From assembly GCA_024449915.1 (NCBI GenBank), contig JAMZAV010000056.1, positions 62,001 to 126,000 of the forward strand: a stretch of 64,000 nucleotides of DNA. Reading direction: 5' to 3'. The notes below the pieces were generated by a model. That model was not told the origin of the DNA. It saw nothing but the letters and a program-made list of their open reading frames with translations, and ran no database searches. Below, in pieces: positions 53,381 to 64,000 of the stretch. Positions within the stretch are counted from its first letter, which is position 1, and every line of letters starts with the position of its first letter. The position numbers were made by a program, and so were the translations under genes. The DNA is from Sweltsa coloradensis. Lineage: Eukaryota > Arthropoda > Insecta > Plecoptera > Chloroperlidae.

Positions 53381-56360
53381 AAAGACAAAGTTTTTAAAAT
53401 CTATTACTGCAGGGCTGTCCATGTATGCTTTATTGACAACTTTGCAAAGTTTCGTATAAGTAATAGAATTATATAAATAATAGAATTATTATGATTATGA
53501 ATATTCGTCTTAAATTCAATAAGTTGTTTCTATTTTCTCTGTCGTTTAGCCATTTTGCTATAGACTAGGCCTATTTAGTTTTAGTTTAGATTATAGTTAT
53601 TAATATTTGAGTCGTTCACTATACATGAAATGAATCAAATCAATCATTCAATCTAGTTAGCCATTACGCTATTTACACACACATCATTACTATACCTCCA
53701 GTGCATTGGTAACCGAATATTTATTCAACCTAACAACAAAACCACTTTGATTCCGAATAATAACGATAATGGCCGCCCCTCGATCCATCATTATTTGTTT
53801 CCGCCATTTATTTGCGGTGACCCTCTATAATTAGCTACATAGGGCAGCAATGAGGCGTACTCTCAAACACCCGATAACCCTTTTGTACGTGGCGTATTCC
53901 ATCAATTTAGTTGACACGATTGTCAAAGAGAGAGAGAAAATGTTGATTCCACTGCCCACCAATCACAATTTCATACGGACGACTGGTTAGTCATAATGAT
54001 GCGGGGTGGAGGTTGAATAAAAATATCGTTCGTCAGAAGTTGTGACAGTGTTTTTGTTTTTGTTTGTTTGTTTGTTTGGCGACACTGCGAGGCATGCACC
54101 TGTTGCGATTCACAGCCATGCAACACTGCGCTGTGCAGACACTTTAGCACAGTTGAAGGGGTGGGTTAATTGCGATTGTGTTTTGTTTGCTAGGTGTGAA
54201 GAAATGGAAAATTTGATATTTGTGCTTAATTACGAAAACGAAATAATGATGTTAAATGAATTAAACGATACAACAATTGAGGACAAATTATATTTACGCT
54301 GTACCGTGTTTTTTTTTTGGTTGATAATTGGCGACAGCATGAACGCCATCTTTGACAATTTATACACAAGGGTTATATAATTCGCCTGCGTGGTTGCTTG
54401 GTATTTTAGATAGCTTGCGAAACATCCACATGGGTTTGATTTTCAAATTTTAAATCTCGCCGGCATGCGGTTTGACGTAAAAGCAGAAATGTGTTACGTA
54501 TGGTGCTGGAGCATTTTAATACTAAGTTATTACTCATAATAGTTGGTAAACTTTGGCTAAAACTTTGATCGCCATTTACCGATTATCTATTTTTTAATAT
54601 TTCTAAGGATTAGGGTGTGAATTTCTTTAATTCTGAAGCAAGATCTCCTAGAATGCATCTCTTTGCTAGAACTAAAAATTCTAGATACTCAACTTTAATG
54701 ACAATTACAAATGTGCAAGTGTACACAATTGTAATTAATTGACATAACTCAAAACGATTCTATAATTTGAATGATTTATAATTGTATAACCGATACTGGG
54801 GTAAGGGCCTACCTCAATTGCTTTATCAACTTAATTGAAAGCTGAAAATTTTTAGAGAAACATTTCCGAAGTAATGCATTGTTAAATCAACAATGAATTT
54901 TGTTAATAGGATTGTCATTGTTAATTAAATTTGATTTTGTTTGAAATTTTTTTCTTATTGACCTCACATACACAAAAAAATTAGCCGATTATAATGAAAT
55001 CTTGAGAAGATTGCGAGTTTCAGACACCCTGTCCTTTACTTATGCCATTTCTTATTATTTTTCTCCACTTTGCCATTTTCAATCTGAATCGGTTCGGTCG
55101 TGAGACATACATCACACAGATTTAGGCATTTAAATAAAATGCATTATTTTCTGTCAAATTTGAATTATTTGATTTAATATAATTATTTTGTATTCATTTC
55201 GCTTTTCTCTACCTAAACAAGCGCTCGATTACAAAAAGTTACGATCGTAAAGTTTCCCAAACTGGAGTCATTAAATGTTTTTCAGATGTTTGCTAGATAA
55301 TTGGACCTCTTTCCGGTTTCCTCGGATTTTTCTTTAATTGCAAAAAATCAAAAACAAAAACAAATACTAACATTTAAGTGGTTTGCAATTGAGTTTCTTT
55401 TCACATCATTACGCCTAAACTGTTGTTTGTTGATGTTATTTTAATTAGAGGTACCGGATCTGTTTGTATTTGAGAGCCACAGAAGTAACTTCTTTATGTC
55501 TATAACAAGCATTAACTTATAATACTTAATTGAAGACATTACCTTGATGAGTGAATGGAGCTATAGCAATCGCTACTTTCTTATGTACCTAATACCAAAT
55601 GTATTTTATCATGGTTTTTACTTTAAAAAAATTATATTTAGAAATTAAATGTAATATCTCATCAACTTTAAAATAGTTATACTAATCAGGCGTACACAAC
55701 ATTTTATTTTAAAATAAACCAAAATTTGACGGAAAATTTCCATTTTTCTAAAAGTATTTAGAGCATGAAAACCGTAATAAATATCTGTTTATTTATCGTT
55801 TATCCTATTCAGTTATAAAAACTGATTTTCATAGGAGGTCAACTAAATAAAACTAATTTCATATTATGCAGACAACCTGTTTTTAAGCAAAGTTAGAAAT
55901 AGAAATGTTACGTCAACAAAGTAAGGCTTAGTTAGACAACAATTAACAATACTTAGTAAAATTTAATTAAAATTGACTAAATATGAAATAGGAAAAAGAG
56001 AAACATCAAAATATAAAAACGAAACGAAAAACCGATTTATAAGACGATCCCACATAAACGAATATGAGGTTTGCCAAAAATCCGAACAGCTAATCAGGGT
56101 CTAATCAAAATTTCGCGGAAGAAACCACCAAACGCGAATCTTCAAATCAAATTGAGTAAAGTAACAACTTAACCAAAATATCTCGATTTTCCTGTATGTC
56201 ATTCATTTTCAAAATCAATGATATTTTTCTATAGTTGGCTAGATCCCCAAGTCATTGGTCCACTGGCGTGTCAATTAGAAGCCATCTTGAATAAATCAGT
56301 TTGCATGGTCAAGTAGATTTGAGCGATTTTGTAGCCCAAATATTTTTCAAGATAGCTGTC
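53381..56360. other. Unassigned AT-rich stretch
   Basis: About 3 kb with no recognised gene. The frame 54042-54380 starts with a hydrophobic run (MTVFLFLFVCLF) but that comes from a TTTG-rich repeat, and no family matches. A family 5 repeat lies at 55789-55850. Confidence 0.4.
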
Positions 56361-56363
56361 AGG

Positions 56364-56429
56364 TGATTACTAAATTCCCTTATGTACTAACTACACCAAA
56401 TGATTACTAAATTCCCTTATGTAATAACT
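56364..56429 (+). repeat. Tandem duplication, period 37 bp
   Basis: The word tgattactaaattccctta followed by tgta and taact occurs at 56364 and 56401 with one mismatch. It lies just outside the large inverted structure. Confidence 0.85.
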
Positions 56430-56639
56430 TCTTATTGTTTCTGTTTGTGCATTCCCATGCTGCACAAGCTAAAACCATATCAAAACAATCCAGAAAAATA
56501 CTTAATCCCATTTAAAACATAATGTAAAGCATAAATTGAAACGCCAAATCGCCATCTTGAATAGGTCAGATTGGCGCTTCAATTTGCTACGCTCGCGCCT
56601 GTACGGACGTATTGAGAACTGGTAGACCATTAGGTGCTC

Positions 56640-57600
56640 AGGAAGCGACCCTCCCCCCCCCCTCGAACTAATTTTCACTATAGCAGTTTTTGTTCAGAAA
56701 AAAATCACGATTAATAATCACCTGTTTGCCACTTGGCAGCTGGGGCGTTTGACCTCCAGGGGTGTCCAAAGTCGAAAGTTGCGAAACTTTGACCTGCTAT
56801 AACGGTAAAAGTTTTTGATAAAATTCCAAAATTATTTTTAATTATCATTTAACACATTATTTTTGATTTTTTAAAACAAAGGCGATTTCACTTTTTGTAA
56901 AGGGGTGCCCAAAATTAATAATAATCGATTTTACGGGTTTTATACACTTTAACATTAAAGATTGGACATATAATCCGCATTAAAGGTTTATTTTGTACAT
57001 AAAATGAAAGAACCACTGAATTAAAAAAATAAATTATGCAAAAACAATTCAAGGGCTGTCCAAAATGCTGGGTTTTATATTATTGCTAGTATAAAACATT
57101 TTTTTTAAAGTGCTAAAAAAGTGTTTATGTTACTAAAATCAGTAAACCTGTCCAAGAATACGTATTGTATGTAGGCCTAGAAAAGAATTATAATTTTTTA
57201 TCAGGGTTGTCCAAATTTTTGAATTCAATTACAGCAATTTGAGAGAAATAACAATAAAAATAGGGCAAAATCAATGTATTAGTTGGCCCAGTCATCACCG
57301 AATTTATATTCTAACCTAAACAATGTAATGATTTGCTGTTTTAATACAGGGTTTGTCCAAATAGTGGTGTTGTGTTCTTGTAAAGAATTGTTTAAATAAG
57401 GTCAAACTCGATCATAATATACCGTCAGGTGCAAAGGAAGCGAAGAGCGACCCTCCGGGGCCCCCCCGAACTAATTTTCACCATAGCAGTTTTGTTCAGA
57501 AAAAAAAATCACGATTAATAATTCACCTATTTGCCATTGGCAGCTGGGGCGTTTGACCTGCAGGGTATTCAAAGTCGCTTAATGCTGTTTTTAATATTGC
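56640..57600 (+). repeat. Left tandem array of the 3.2-kb structure
   Basis: The segment ggaagcgaccctccc, tcactatagcag and gtttgccacttggcagctgg at 56640-56760 recurs at 57430-57560 with few changes (ccaccatagcag, ttgccattggcagctgg). Between them are about six units marked by gtccaaa with a mean spacing near 150 bp, each AT-rich and diverged. The higher-order period is about 790 bp. Confidence 0.75.
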
Positions 57601-59060
57601 CGTAGTTCTCTTCGCTCTTGTAAATTTTTCAAATATCTTTCAAAATACAATCACTAATATTATTCCCACATTTCTTCCCTGCCCCGTACCTGTATCTACA
57701 AAAATTTGTTTTCTCATATGTGAGAAAACACAAAAGCCAAAAGTATAAAATAATGGACTGTATTGAATCGTTATGTATGGAATCAATGTGTATGTACTTC
57801 TGACACTAATAATCATAATAATGGTCCTTCAGAAGTGCTTATACCGACTATATTGAATTACAAATCTTACATACAGACATACATACAGATATGTACAGTT
57901 ATTACGGACTCACTGTATAGTAATAATAATTAATACACCCAATGTTCGTGATATTCAACTAATTTTTTAAATTTAGAACAGCAAATCTCTTTCTCATCTC
58001 ATCAACATATATATCAAAAACATAATACACCCTATACAGACTTGGCAGGATATAAGTATCACCCTTCACAGCTACTTGTGATGACCACAGATAACCCAAG
58101 GAGTTTGTGATGAAGGTGAAGCCATAAATACTGATTAGAGCTGCACGTAAGCCTATAGCTAGATGCTATTATCTTAATTTTTACTGTTTGTATTTTGTTG
58201 GACAAATTTGAAAGAAATAATTTTAAGTATAGAGAAAGTTTTTCCATTGGCCGAGTTGTGATACTAATCAGCTATACACAATGCACAATAGGGCTTATAG
58301 GCAGCATCTGCATATACAGCAGTCATAGCCTAGCTGTGTGCATTATCTGGAACAAAAATGACTAGGTAGAACTGTATTCGTATCTACAATTTGACACCGC
58401 TAGTGCGTTTTGTATATCTAAATTATGGCAATGAGGGGACTTCTTCTCGGTGATTAATCAAGATGTTCAATCTTGTTCGTTATTACGAGAATTTGATTGG
58501 CATTTCCTAATGACAATGATGCATATCAGCGACCATAAGTAAATCAAGGTGTCTAGTTGTATTGACTACACCCATCCCTTGATTTACTTCTGTTCGAAGG
58601 CCCTACGAGATCAAGAGGATAAGAACAAGCTACTTACTTTTAATATAAACCATTGCAAACTCTCCGAATATGGTTCTTTCTGCCGTATAGTAGACCTACA
58701 GACTTTCTGCATCCCATCTATTTTGACTAGTTTCCCTGTGCATACTATAAACAGGGTTGAATGTGAAATCAATGTATATCATTCTAATACAATTTATGCG
58801 TCCCTATTAGCTTTTAAAAGTATACTCAAATGTACATCTGGAAAGAAAGCCACAAGCTGCATATTCTTACTGGAGATTTTGGACAACCTTGTGAATAATA
58901 ACAGAAAATAGTAAATACACATGAAATGATAGAAAAACATTTTCACCATGCAACGGCGTGCATGCGGTTTGGAGTTCAAACATTTAAATAAGTATGAATA
59001 ATTATTGTTGATCAACTTGCAACACACAAATATTCAATCATTTAGTATAATTGTAACTTC
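57601..59060. other. Centre of the 3.2-kb structure, no recognised gene
   Basis: A hairpin with 9-bp perfect arms (gttttctca and tgagaaaac around tatg, 57708-57729) lies near the left. A second inverted pair, aagtaaatcaagg and ccttgatttactt, lies at about 58537-58585. The plus-strand frame 58549-58911 (120 codons; YTHPLIYFCSKALRDQEDKN near its start) overlaps the second hairpin and has no motif I can place. If the structure is a transposon, this would be the only candidate coding remnant, but support is weak. Confidence 0.4.
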
Positions 59061-59069
59061 CTACACGAT

Positions 59070-59862
59070 ACTTCCAAAATATAGACGTCCCAGTTACCAA
59101 ATGACAAATATGCATTCGTGGAAAAAGCAATAGTTTTCAGCTATAAGAGCATAGCCCTTTTTTAGTTCGAGGGGATGATTTACATACAGATTTAAGAAGG
59201 CTGCTATATGTTTGCATAACATCATATATCTTTTGGACAACCCTGTGTATACCATAAACAAATCCGTAATTGTTGTTTTAGGGTTGTACATCGTGCACAA
59301 TGTTAGGTTGTGCAAACAAATTATGAAATGCAGATAAACTTTACCTAGGAAAAATATATGAATATATGTTTGCATATTAGACATTGGACACCCCCTATCG
59401 TCTAAACGCCCCAGATGTTAACTGACAAACATGCATGCATGAGAAGAACATAGATTCAGCTGTGAGAAAACACACACTGTTATAAGTTCGAGGGGGTTAT
59501 ATACGTACAGATGAAAGAATGGCCGCCACAAGTTTCATATATTTTGTGACTTTTGGACAAAAACCCTGTGTATACATATAGCAATCAGTAGGTGTATTAT
59601 GTTTTGACATCATGTATGATGTTTTAAGTCTTGCAATCAAATTATAAAATGAAGATTAATTTGCATTAGAAAAAATATTTTGACATATATTTGCATATGT
59701 GACTTTGGACACCCTACCGTCTAAACGCCCCAGCTGCCAATGGCAAACAGGCAGAAAATGGAAAGAACGATTAATTTCCTTTAAGAAAACTATGGTAGCA
59801 TTAGTTCGAGGGGGGGGGGGGGGGAGGGGGGGTTAAGAGCCACCTAACGGTCTATGGGGATC
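59070..59862 (-). repeat. Right tandem array of the 3.2-kb structure
   Basis: Two and a half units with a higher-order period of about 320 bp start near 59075, 59399 and 59719. Each has acgccccag or a variant, a piece with aaacatgcat or variant, gttcgaggggg, and then two ttggacaaccctgtg or tggacaccc words about 150-160 bp apart. A long G run (about 59808-59830) sits in the outermost unit, matching a C run in the left array. Confidence 0.75.
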
Positions 59863-59912
59863 TAGCCTGCTATGTTAAATATCATTGGTCAAAATACTCA
59901 AGTAGAACTTTC

Positions 59913-60040
59913 TAATAAGTATAAACAATATTTGGACTCATTAAACTCTTTTAATAAATTAAAGCTTGCTCTACCTTTAATTTAATACATTAATTTATTA
60001 AAAGAACAGATAAGTCCAAATATTATGTTTATACTTATTA
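59913..60040. repeat. Inverted repeat with arms of about 57 bp
   Basis: The left arm taataagtataaacaatatt then tggactcattaaactctttt pairs with aaaagaacagataagtccaa then atattatgtttatacttatt. The arms continue inwards (aataaattaa) and more loosely outwards. The loop is about 20 bases. It lies only 50 bp right of the 3.2-kb structure and may be a separate small foldback MITE. Confidence 0.8.
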
Positions 60041-60866
60041 AACCTAACTGTTCTAAGAATCTCAGTAGTATAAAAAAAAGAACTTTTTCTACTTTTAGAG
60101 TGTGAGTTTCCTTACCACGTGCCACGTATGTTGTCTGGCCGTTCAGTTAGATCTTCCTATTTAGTTTAACTCCTTGTTCCTTTGTGTTCGCTCGTGTTGC
60201 ACTTTATGTTCTAGCTAACCTCTTTATGAACCCCCCCCCCCCCCCCTACACCACACAACAGAACATAACGGCCGTCTCATTTTAAACACTCGTAAATGTC
60301 ACCCTCTTCTGAAGTGCGCCCGTAAAAAGATGAGTAATAGATGTATTTCAAAGATGTTTCCTTTGTGATTTCCAACCAGTGTTGTCTGGTTTTAGTCAAG
60401 CGAATATTGCAAGATTTCAGATCATCTTCGTGTGGTTCACGAACTTTCACGATTCTCTTTGACGACTCGGTGATATTTTTATGATTCTATTCGGGAACCA
60501 AAGAGGTTGTAAAATGAAAGTACAATGTAGGGCGTGGTCAATGTCTTGACCGTTATGTATGTTTCTTTTTTATTTTTGCGGTTTTGGGCGATAATGTTTC
60601 GTTTTATTTAGGTAATTTCATTTTTGTAATATTTCTCGAAATCAATTTTCTTTCCCAATTGTTTTTTAATGTGTGACGTAAACCCAGCTTCTTCACCCAA
60701 AATCATCGCCTTTCAAAAAAAATATTTTACAACGTGCTTTCCGGGACTTTTTGTATTATATTGTATCCTTTTAGTTCTTTTTTATAATGTGTGTTTTTAG
60801 TGTACGCCGGGCGGCGAATGAAAGGGATTTGAGCAGGTAGTCGTCAACCTAGCATCATTGTGAGTA
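60041..60866. other. Unassigned stretch
   Basis: A C run of about 17 lies at 60230-60246. No gene was recognised. Confidence 0.45.
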
Positions 60867-60874
60867 TATATATG

Positions 60875-61387
60875 TAGGGATGGGATTTGACCGGTCAAAT
60901 TCAAATTTGGTCAATTGACTGGTCAATTGACGGTCAAATGTAAAAAAATCATAAATTTTATTTTATGAAATAATTAGTATATTTATTTTTTAAATGTTGT
61001 GGTGACAAAGCTTTTTTATTGAAAAGCTTGTTAAATGCATATTAAGTAGCATATCATCATCGTCATCATCATCGTCGATGCTGTCATCAGTCCCTTTCTC
61101 CGATTCAGCTTCAGCTTACCCAGAAGCTATTATATTCTATTTGTCTACTATAATTCATAATACAACTACAAATAAATAATAAGTAAAATAAAATATTACC
61201 TAATTAAAACATTTTTAATTGAAAAAGAAAGAAAGAAATGTTATCGTTTACATAACAATTCATATTCAAATATAAAAATTCAAATAATTTTAAGTTTTAA
61301 ATGCAATATACACATGTTATCTTTAAGTCAATTGACTGGTCAATTGACCAGTCATTTTCACCGGTCAATTGACATTGTGCAACCCTA
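60875..61387. mobile_element. hAT-type MITE, family B, 513 bp
   Basis: This is the second copy of the 31.23-kb element, in the same orientation. It starts tagggatgggatttgaccgg and ends gacattgtgcaaccc then ta, and is flanked by a perfect 8-bp duplication tatatatg (60867-60874 and 61388-61395). The insides agree closely, including catcatcgtcatcatcatcg and ctccgattcagcttcagctt. Near the left end it has fewer copies of ttgacggtcaa than the 31.2-kb copy. Non-coding. Confidence 0.9.
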
Positions 61388-61395
61388 TATATATG

Positions 61396-62205
61396 TCATT
61401 GACTCATTATTAGCGGCAGGTTTTTATAGTAATACATAACTTACAAAGCTAAATTCTTAATTTAGAATAATATCCACTAGTACTTCACCGTTTTTGGGCA
61501 AATCAAAATCGAAGATGCCAGTCTTCAAAAATCCTGCCTCAAAATTCTCATCATTATATATATTATTTTCTCTGTCATGTCTTACAAGATCCATCGCAGT
61601 CCCAAAAGTTCCATAAATTATCAGGGATAAAAAGATACACCACTTTCAACTAAATTTTGAATTATTTCTACCTTCATTCACAGATTTTGAACGAAAATTG
61701 CCTTTTATTTTCAAAACATATTCTTGTCCTGTGTCATTATCATTTTAGTTATGAAGTGATTATTTAGTTGCGCTAGAAAATGTTTTATATTTTTGAGTGA
61801 GAATATCTGCAGCTTGCGTCTCGTCGTAGCCACGGTCCTCTCTGTTGGTAGATAGATAGATTGATTGATTGATTGATTGATTGATTGTCTTGAGGCTTAA
61901 CCTGTCAATCATCGAGAGTCTACCATGTGTTTTGGATTTTGACGAACTTAACTTACAGATGACGAGTGAATTGATTGTCAGAGGGGTGTCTTTAAAGATC
62001 ATCACAAATATTCGCTTTCACAGTTTAAAAGTTACTGTTTTTATAAAAAAAATACATTTAAACAAAAAAAAAAAGGGGCCTAGAAAGTGAGAGAAGGAAG
62101 CCACACTAGAAAGTGAGAGAAGGAAGACACATTTTTGTATGAATATTATTTAAAAAAATATTATAATGATTATAAAAAAAAGTTGTTCATTTACAAATGA
62201 AGACT
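61396..62205. other. Unassigned stretch
   Basis: Apart from a GATT run at 61855-61887 there is no recognised feature. The word agaaagtgagagaaggaag occurs twice at about 62082 and 62108, a small tandem duplication. Confidence 0.5.
61855..61887 (+). repeat. (GATT)n microsatellite
   Basis: A gatagata start runs into about seven ttga units. The peptide INQSINQSI read on the other strand is an artefact of it. Confidence 0.95.
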
Positions 62206-62209
62206 GTGG

Positions 62210-62430
62210 CTGAGCTCGAGAAAACCAGGTTTTAACGCAGAACGCAGAAAAAAGTATTGATCACATGGAAGCTCGTTTGTCCTATCGGGTTGTGGTTATC
62301 AAAGCATGATCAAAGCACATTTTCCAAATATTGCTCACTTTTCTTACTAACTGACTGTAAATATGACACCAAACGGTTAATTTGTAGTAATTTACCAATT
62401 TTTTTGTAGGAGGCAATTATTTGAAATGTC
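62210..62430 (+). repeat. Dispersed repeat, family 10, copy 2
   Basis: It matches 51014-51270 in order: gagctcgagaaaaccaggtt, acgcagaacgcag, tttgtcctatcgggttgtgg and atattgctcacttttctta. A stretch of about 20 bp before the last word is shorter here. Confidence 0.75.
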
Positions 62431-63415
62431 GAAATGTGCTTTGATAGCGACATGCACTCATCTTTCCCGAATATAGCCTCCCAAAAAATGTAAAAAAGTG
62501 GTCCATATTGCATGTGAAATTAGCTGGATTTTACGATCAAGTGTATTTTTAAATGGGCATTAAATTGTCAAATTTTTGCTAAACTCATATTTTTTTAACA
62601 TTTGGCATAGCTCCTTCTCCCTCTATGTCCCTCAAATATAAAAAAAATGTGACTACTTCTTAGTAATCTCGAGCTATTATCAAAAGTTTATACTAAAATA
62701 GTGCCTGTTTTTTTTCCTAAAGGAAAGAGAACTTGACTTTGTCTTTTTTTAAGCAAAGTAATTAACTTTTCAAAATTCATTATTTTGAGAATCTTGTCTA
62801 AAGTTGAGTGTAGGTCATGCTGATATTAGACAGTGCACATGGAGTAGTATTGTTAATTCAAGCGGGGCAGGTATAGAGGGTGCGGGGCAATGCAATTAGA
62901 TGCTGTTTGCTTAGTCGTTGCACCTGAGATAATATTTATCTTAGCAAGCCAGGTAGGAAGAAAGCTCGTACGAGTAATAATAAGAAAACTAATTAAATGG
63001 TGTGCTTTTGTTGGCGGCGCGGTAGGGGGTGAGGAGAGGTTAGGGTGGGAGGTGGGGGAGAGCATCTGGGATTGTATCACTGAGTACACGAGATCACATA
63101 TACGATTCGGTGTGTGGATGTTTATCTTGAATTGTAATACGTCTATGAAGCCAGTTTGGACTGTTAGCTTTAATAATTAATTAATTGAAACATTTTAGTG
63201 GAAAAACTCTTTATTTTTTAACTAATATAAAAGAAACCTAAGCCAATCTTTGAGTTTCAAGACCCGAGAGTTCCTCGTGTATTGGGTTCCTTGGGTTTAA
63301 TTTTTGCATTTTTAGTAAAGATACATATATTTTTAATTCATAAAACAACAACGTTTCAGAAATCAACAGCTATTTTCGTCGTCAAGTTAACTGATGAAAA
63401 GAAATAGAGTTGAAT
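62431..63415. other. Unassigned stretch
   Basis: Two opposed frames over 62853-63180 (78 and 96 codons) have no recognised motif. No repeat was noticed. Confidence 0.4.
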
Positions 63416-63422
63416 CCACTTA

Positions 63423-63794
63423 AGAGATGGGAAAGTCGCAAAATTAAAACCACACGAATTACAGATGTTTCGTGATATCTCGAGAACGATGCAAGATATC
63501 TAAAACTGATTCTAGACCGCTATGTAGTATTGTGAGAACTATAGCCTGTTGAAAACATATTGTTATCTGATATTAATTAAGTTTTTTATTAGAATTTTAA
63601 TTAATTAAATGCATATCTTAAATACAAACAGCACCGATAATAATATTTGAATATTTTTTTATTGCATTATATTGTTCTAACAAAACCACATAGCTGTCTA
63701 GAATCAGTTTTTAGATATTTTGCATCGTTCTCGAGATATCACGAAAAAACTCTAATTTCGCGTGATGTTTAATTTCGCGACTATCCCATCCTCT
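63423..63794. mobile_element. PIF/Harbinger-like MITE, 372 bp
   Basis: The ends agagatgggaaagtcgcaaa and, inverted, tcgcgactatcccatcctct form long inverted repeats. These continue through gtgatatctcgagaacgatg and aagatatctaaaactgattc to a total of about 110 bp per arm. The flanks are tta on both sides (63420-63422 and 63795-63797), the 3-bp target of PIF/Harbinger elements. The AT-rich centre of about 150 bp has no frame. A shortened relative is at 21.37 kb. Confidence 0.85.
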
Positions 63795-63869
63795 TTAAGT
63801 GTTTGTAATCAATTAAATAATGAACGCTTCAAACTGTTACTCAAGAATGTATTAGTTTTGTTGTAAGTC

Positions 63870-63990
63870 AATTATATTTATTTCAGTACAATTCAGAAAT
63901 TTAAAAAATCCAACCCGCCGGGATTTGAACCCAGGTCCCAGGTAGGCGCATTAGCCAAATTAGCCAACTAGACCACCGATATTGCAATGC
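63870..63990 (-). repeat. tRNA-derived SINE, family 1
   Basis: On the minus strand it reads atatcggtggtctagttggc (A-box region), then gcgcctacctgggacctggg, the B box gggttcaaatcccggc and the tail aaatttctgaattgtactg. A duplicated ggctaat between A and B boxes lengthens the body by about nine bases. Confidence 0.8.
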
Positions 63991-64000
63991 ATAAAGACAA

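Larger units (their letters stand above)
56628..59862. mobile_element. 3.2-kb structure with inverted, tandemly repeated ends
   Basis: The left outer word tagaccattaggtg (56628) and right outer word cacctaacggtcta (near 59860) are inverted with one mismatch. Next to them lie cctcccccccccctcgaact and, inverted, tagttcgaggggg. Then come ttggcagctggggcgtttga on the left and cgtctaaacgccccagctgc on the right. In both ends the word gtccaaa (or its complement) recurs about every 150 bp: left at about 56764, 56903, 57055, 57149, 57208 and 57355; right at about 59234, 59387, 59553 and 59704. A second left-type start lies inside at 57420-57600. The central 1.4 kb codes for nothing I recognise. It may be a foldback or non-autonomous DNA transposon; no target-site duplication was found. 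Confidence 0.7.

Noticed and set aside
54042..54380. Secreted protein with signal peptide
   Set aside because: The hydrophobic start is encoded by a TTTG-rich simple repeat and no splice or family evidence supports a gene.
58549..58911. 120-codon frame as transposase of the 3.2-kb structure
   Set aside because: No transposase motif, DDE pattern or zinc-binding pattern was recognised, and it overlaps a hairpin; kept only as a weak possibility.

Overview
This window looks like gene-poor, AT-rich nuclear DNA from an animal, most likely an invertebrate. The grounds are: many RNA polymerase III-derived SINEs with tRNA-like B boxes, a SINE that fuses a tRNA-like head to a 5S-rRNA-like segment, a Penelope-like retroelement remnant, a LINE reverse transcriptase scrap, and many short non-autonomous DNA transposons whose target-site duplications can still be read. 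I cannot name the phylum or species. No intact host gene was found. All open frames are short (under 200 codons); only one, the Penelope-type GIY-YIG endonuclease at 43.6-44.2 kb, belongs to a family I recognise. A second scrap, at 12.66 kb, carries the GVPQGSVLGP motif of LINE reverse transcriptases.

Layout. 0-13 kb: copies of SINE family 1 at the left edge, a GACA/GACT-rich simple-sequence region at 2.45-2.87 kb, a tandem trimer of SINE family 2 at 5.7-6.2 kb, a small foldback at 9.4 kb, a long GA microsatellite at 11.2 kb, a hAT-type MITE inserted inside a family 2 SINE at 11.9-12.2 kb, and the LINE scrap. 13-21 kb: a two-copy tandem repeat, several long copies of SINE family 4, a perfect 16-bp hairpin, and a DNA element with inverted ends at 19.1-19.5 kb. 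21-30 kb: a 2.4-kb segment present twice (21.51-23.92 and 27.11-29.54 kb), each copy ending in a CpG-rich block and a tandem array that differs in unit number. 31-45 kb: hAT-type MITEs of several families, a 5S-like SINE fragment, a 0.7-kb foldback element, the tRNA+5S composite SINE, and the Penelope-like fragment. 45-56 kb: almost empty, with one well-preserved hAT-type MITE at 50.0 kb. 56.6-59.9 kb: a 3.2-kb structure with inverted ends, each end built from tandem units of about 150 bp; it is the least familiar structure here. 60-64 kb: a second copy of the 31.2-kb hAT-type MITE, a PIF/Harbinger-like MITE with a TTA duplication, and a SINE at the right edge.

The elements do not form a pathway. 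They record successive insertions: SINEs presumably mobilised by LINE machinery, MITEs mobilised by hAT and PIF/Harbinger transposases encoded elsewhere, and local duplication or foldback events. All pairings, duplications and target sites were read by eye from the sequence; no alignment or database search was run, so family names rest on hallmarks and outer boundaries are approximate unless a target-site duplication is given.
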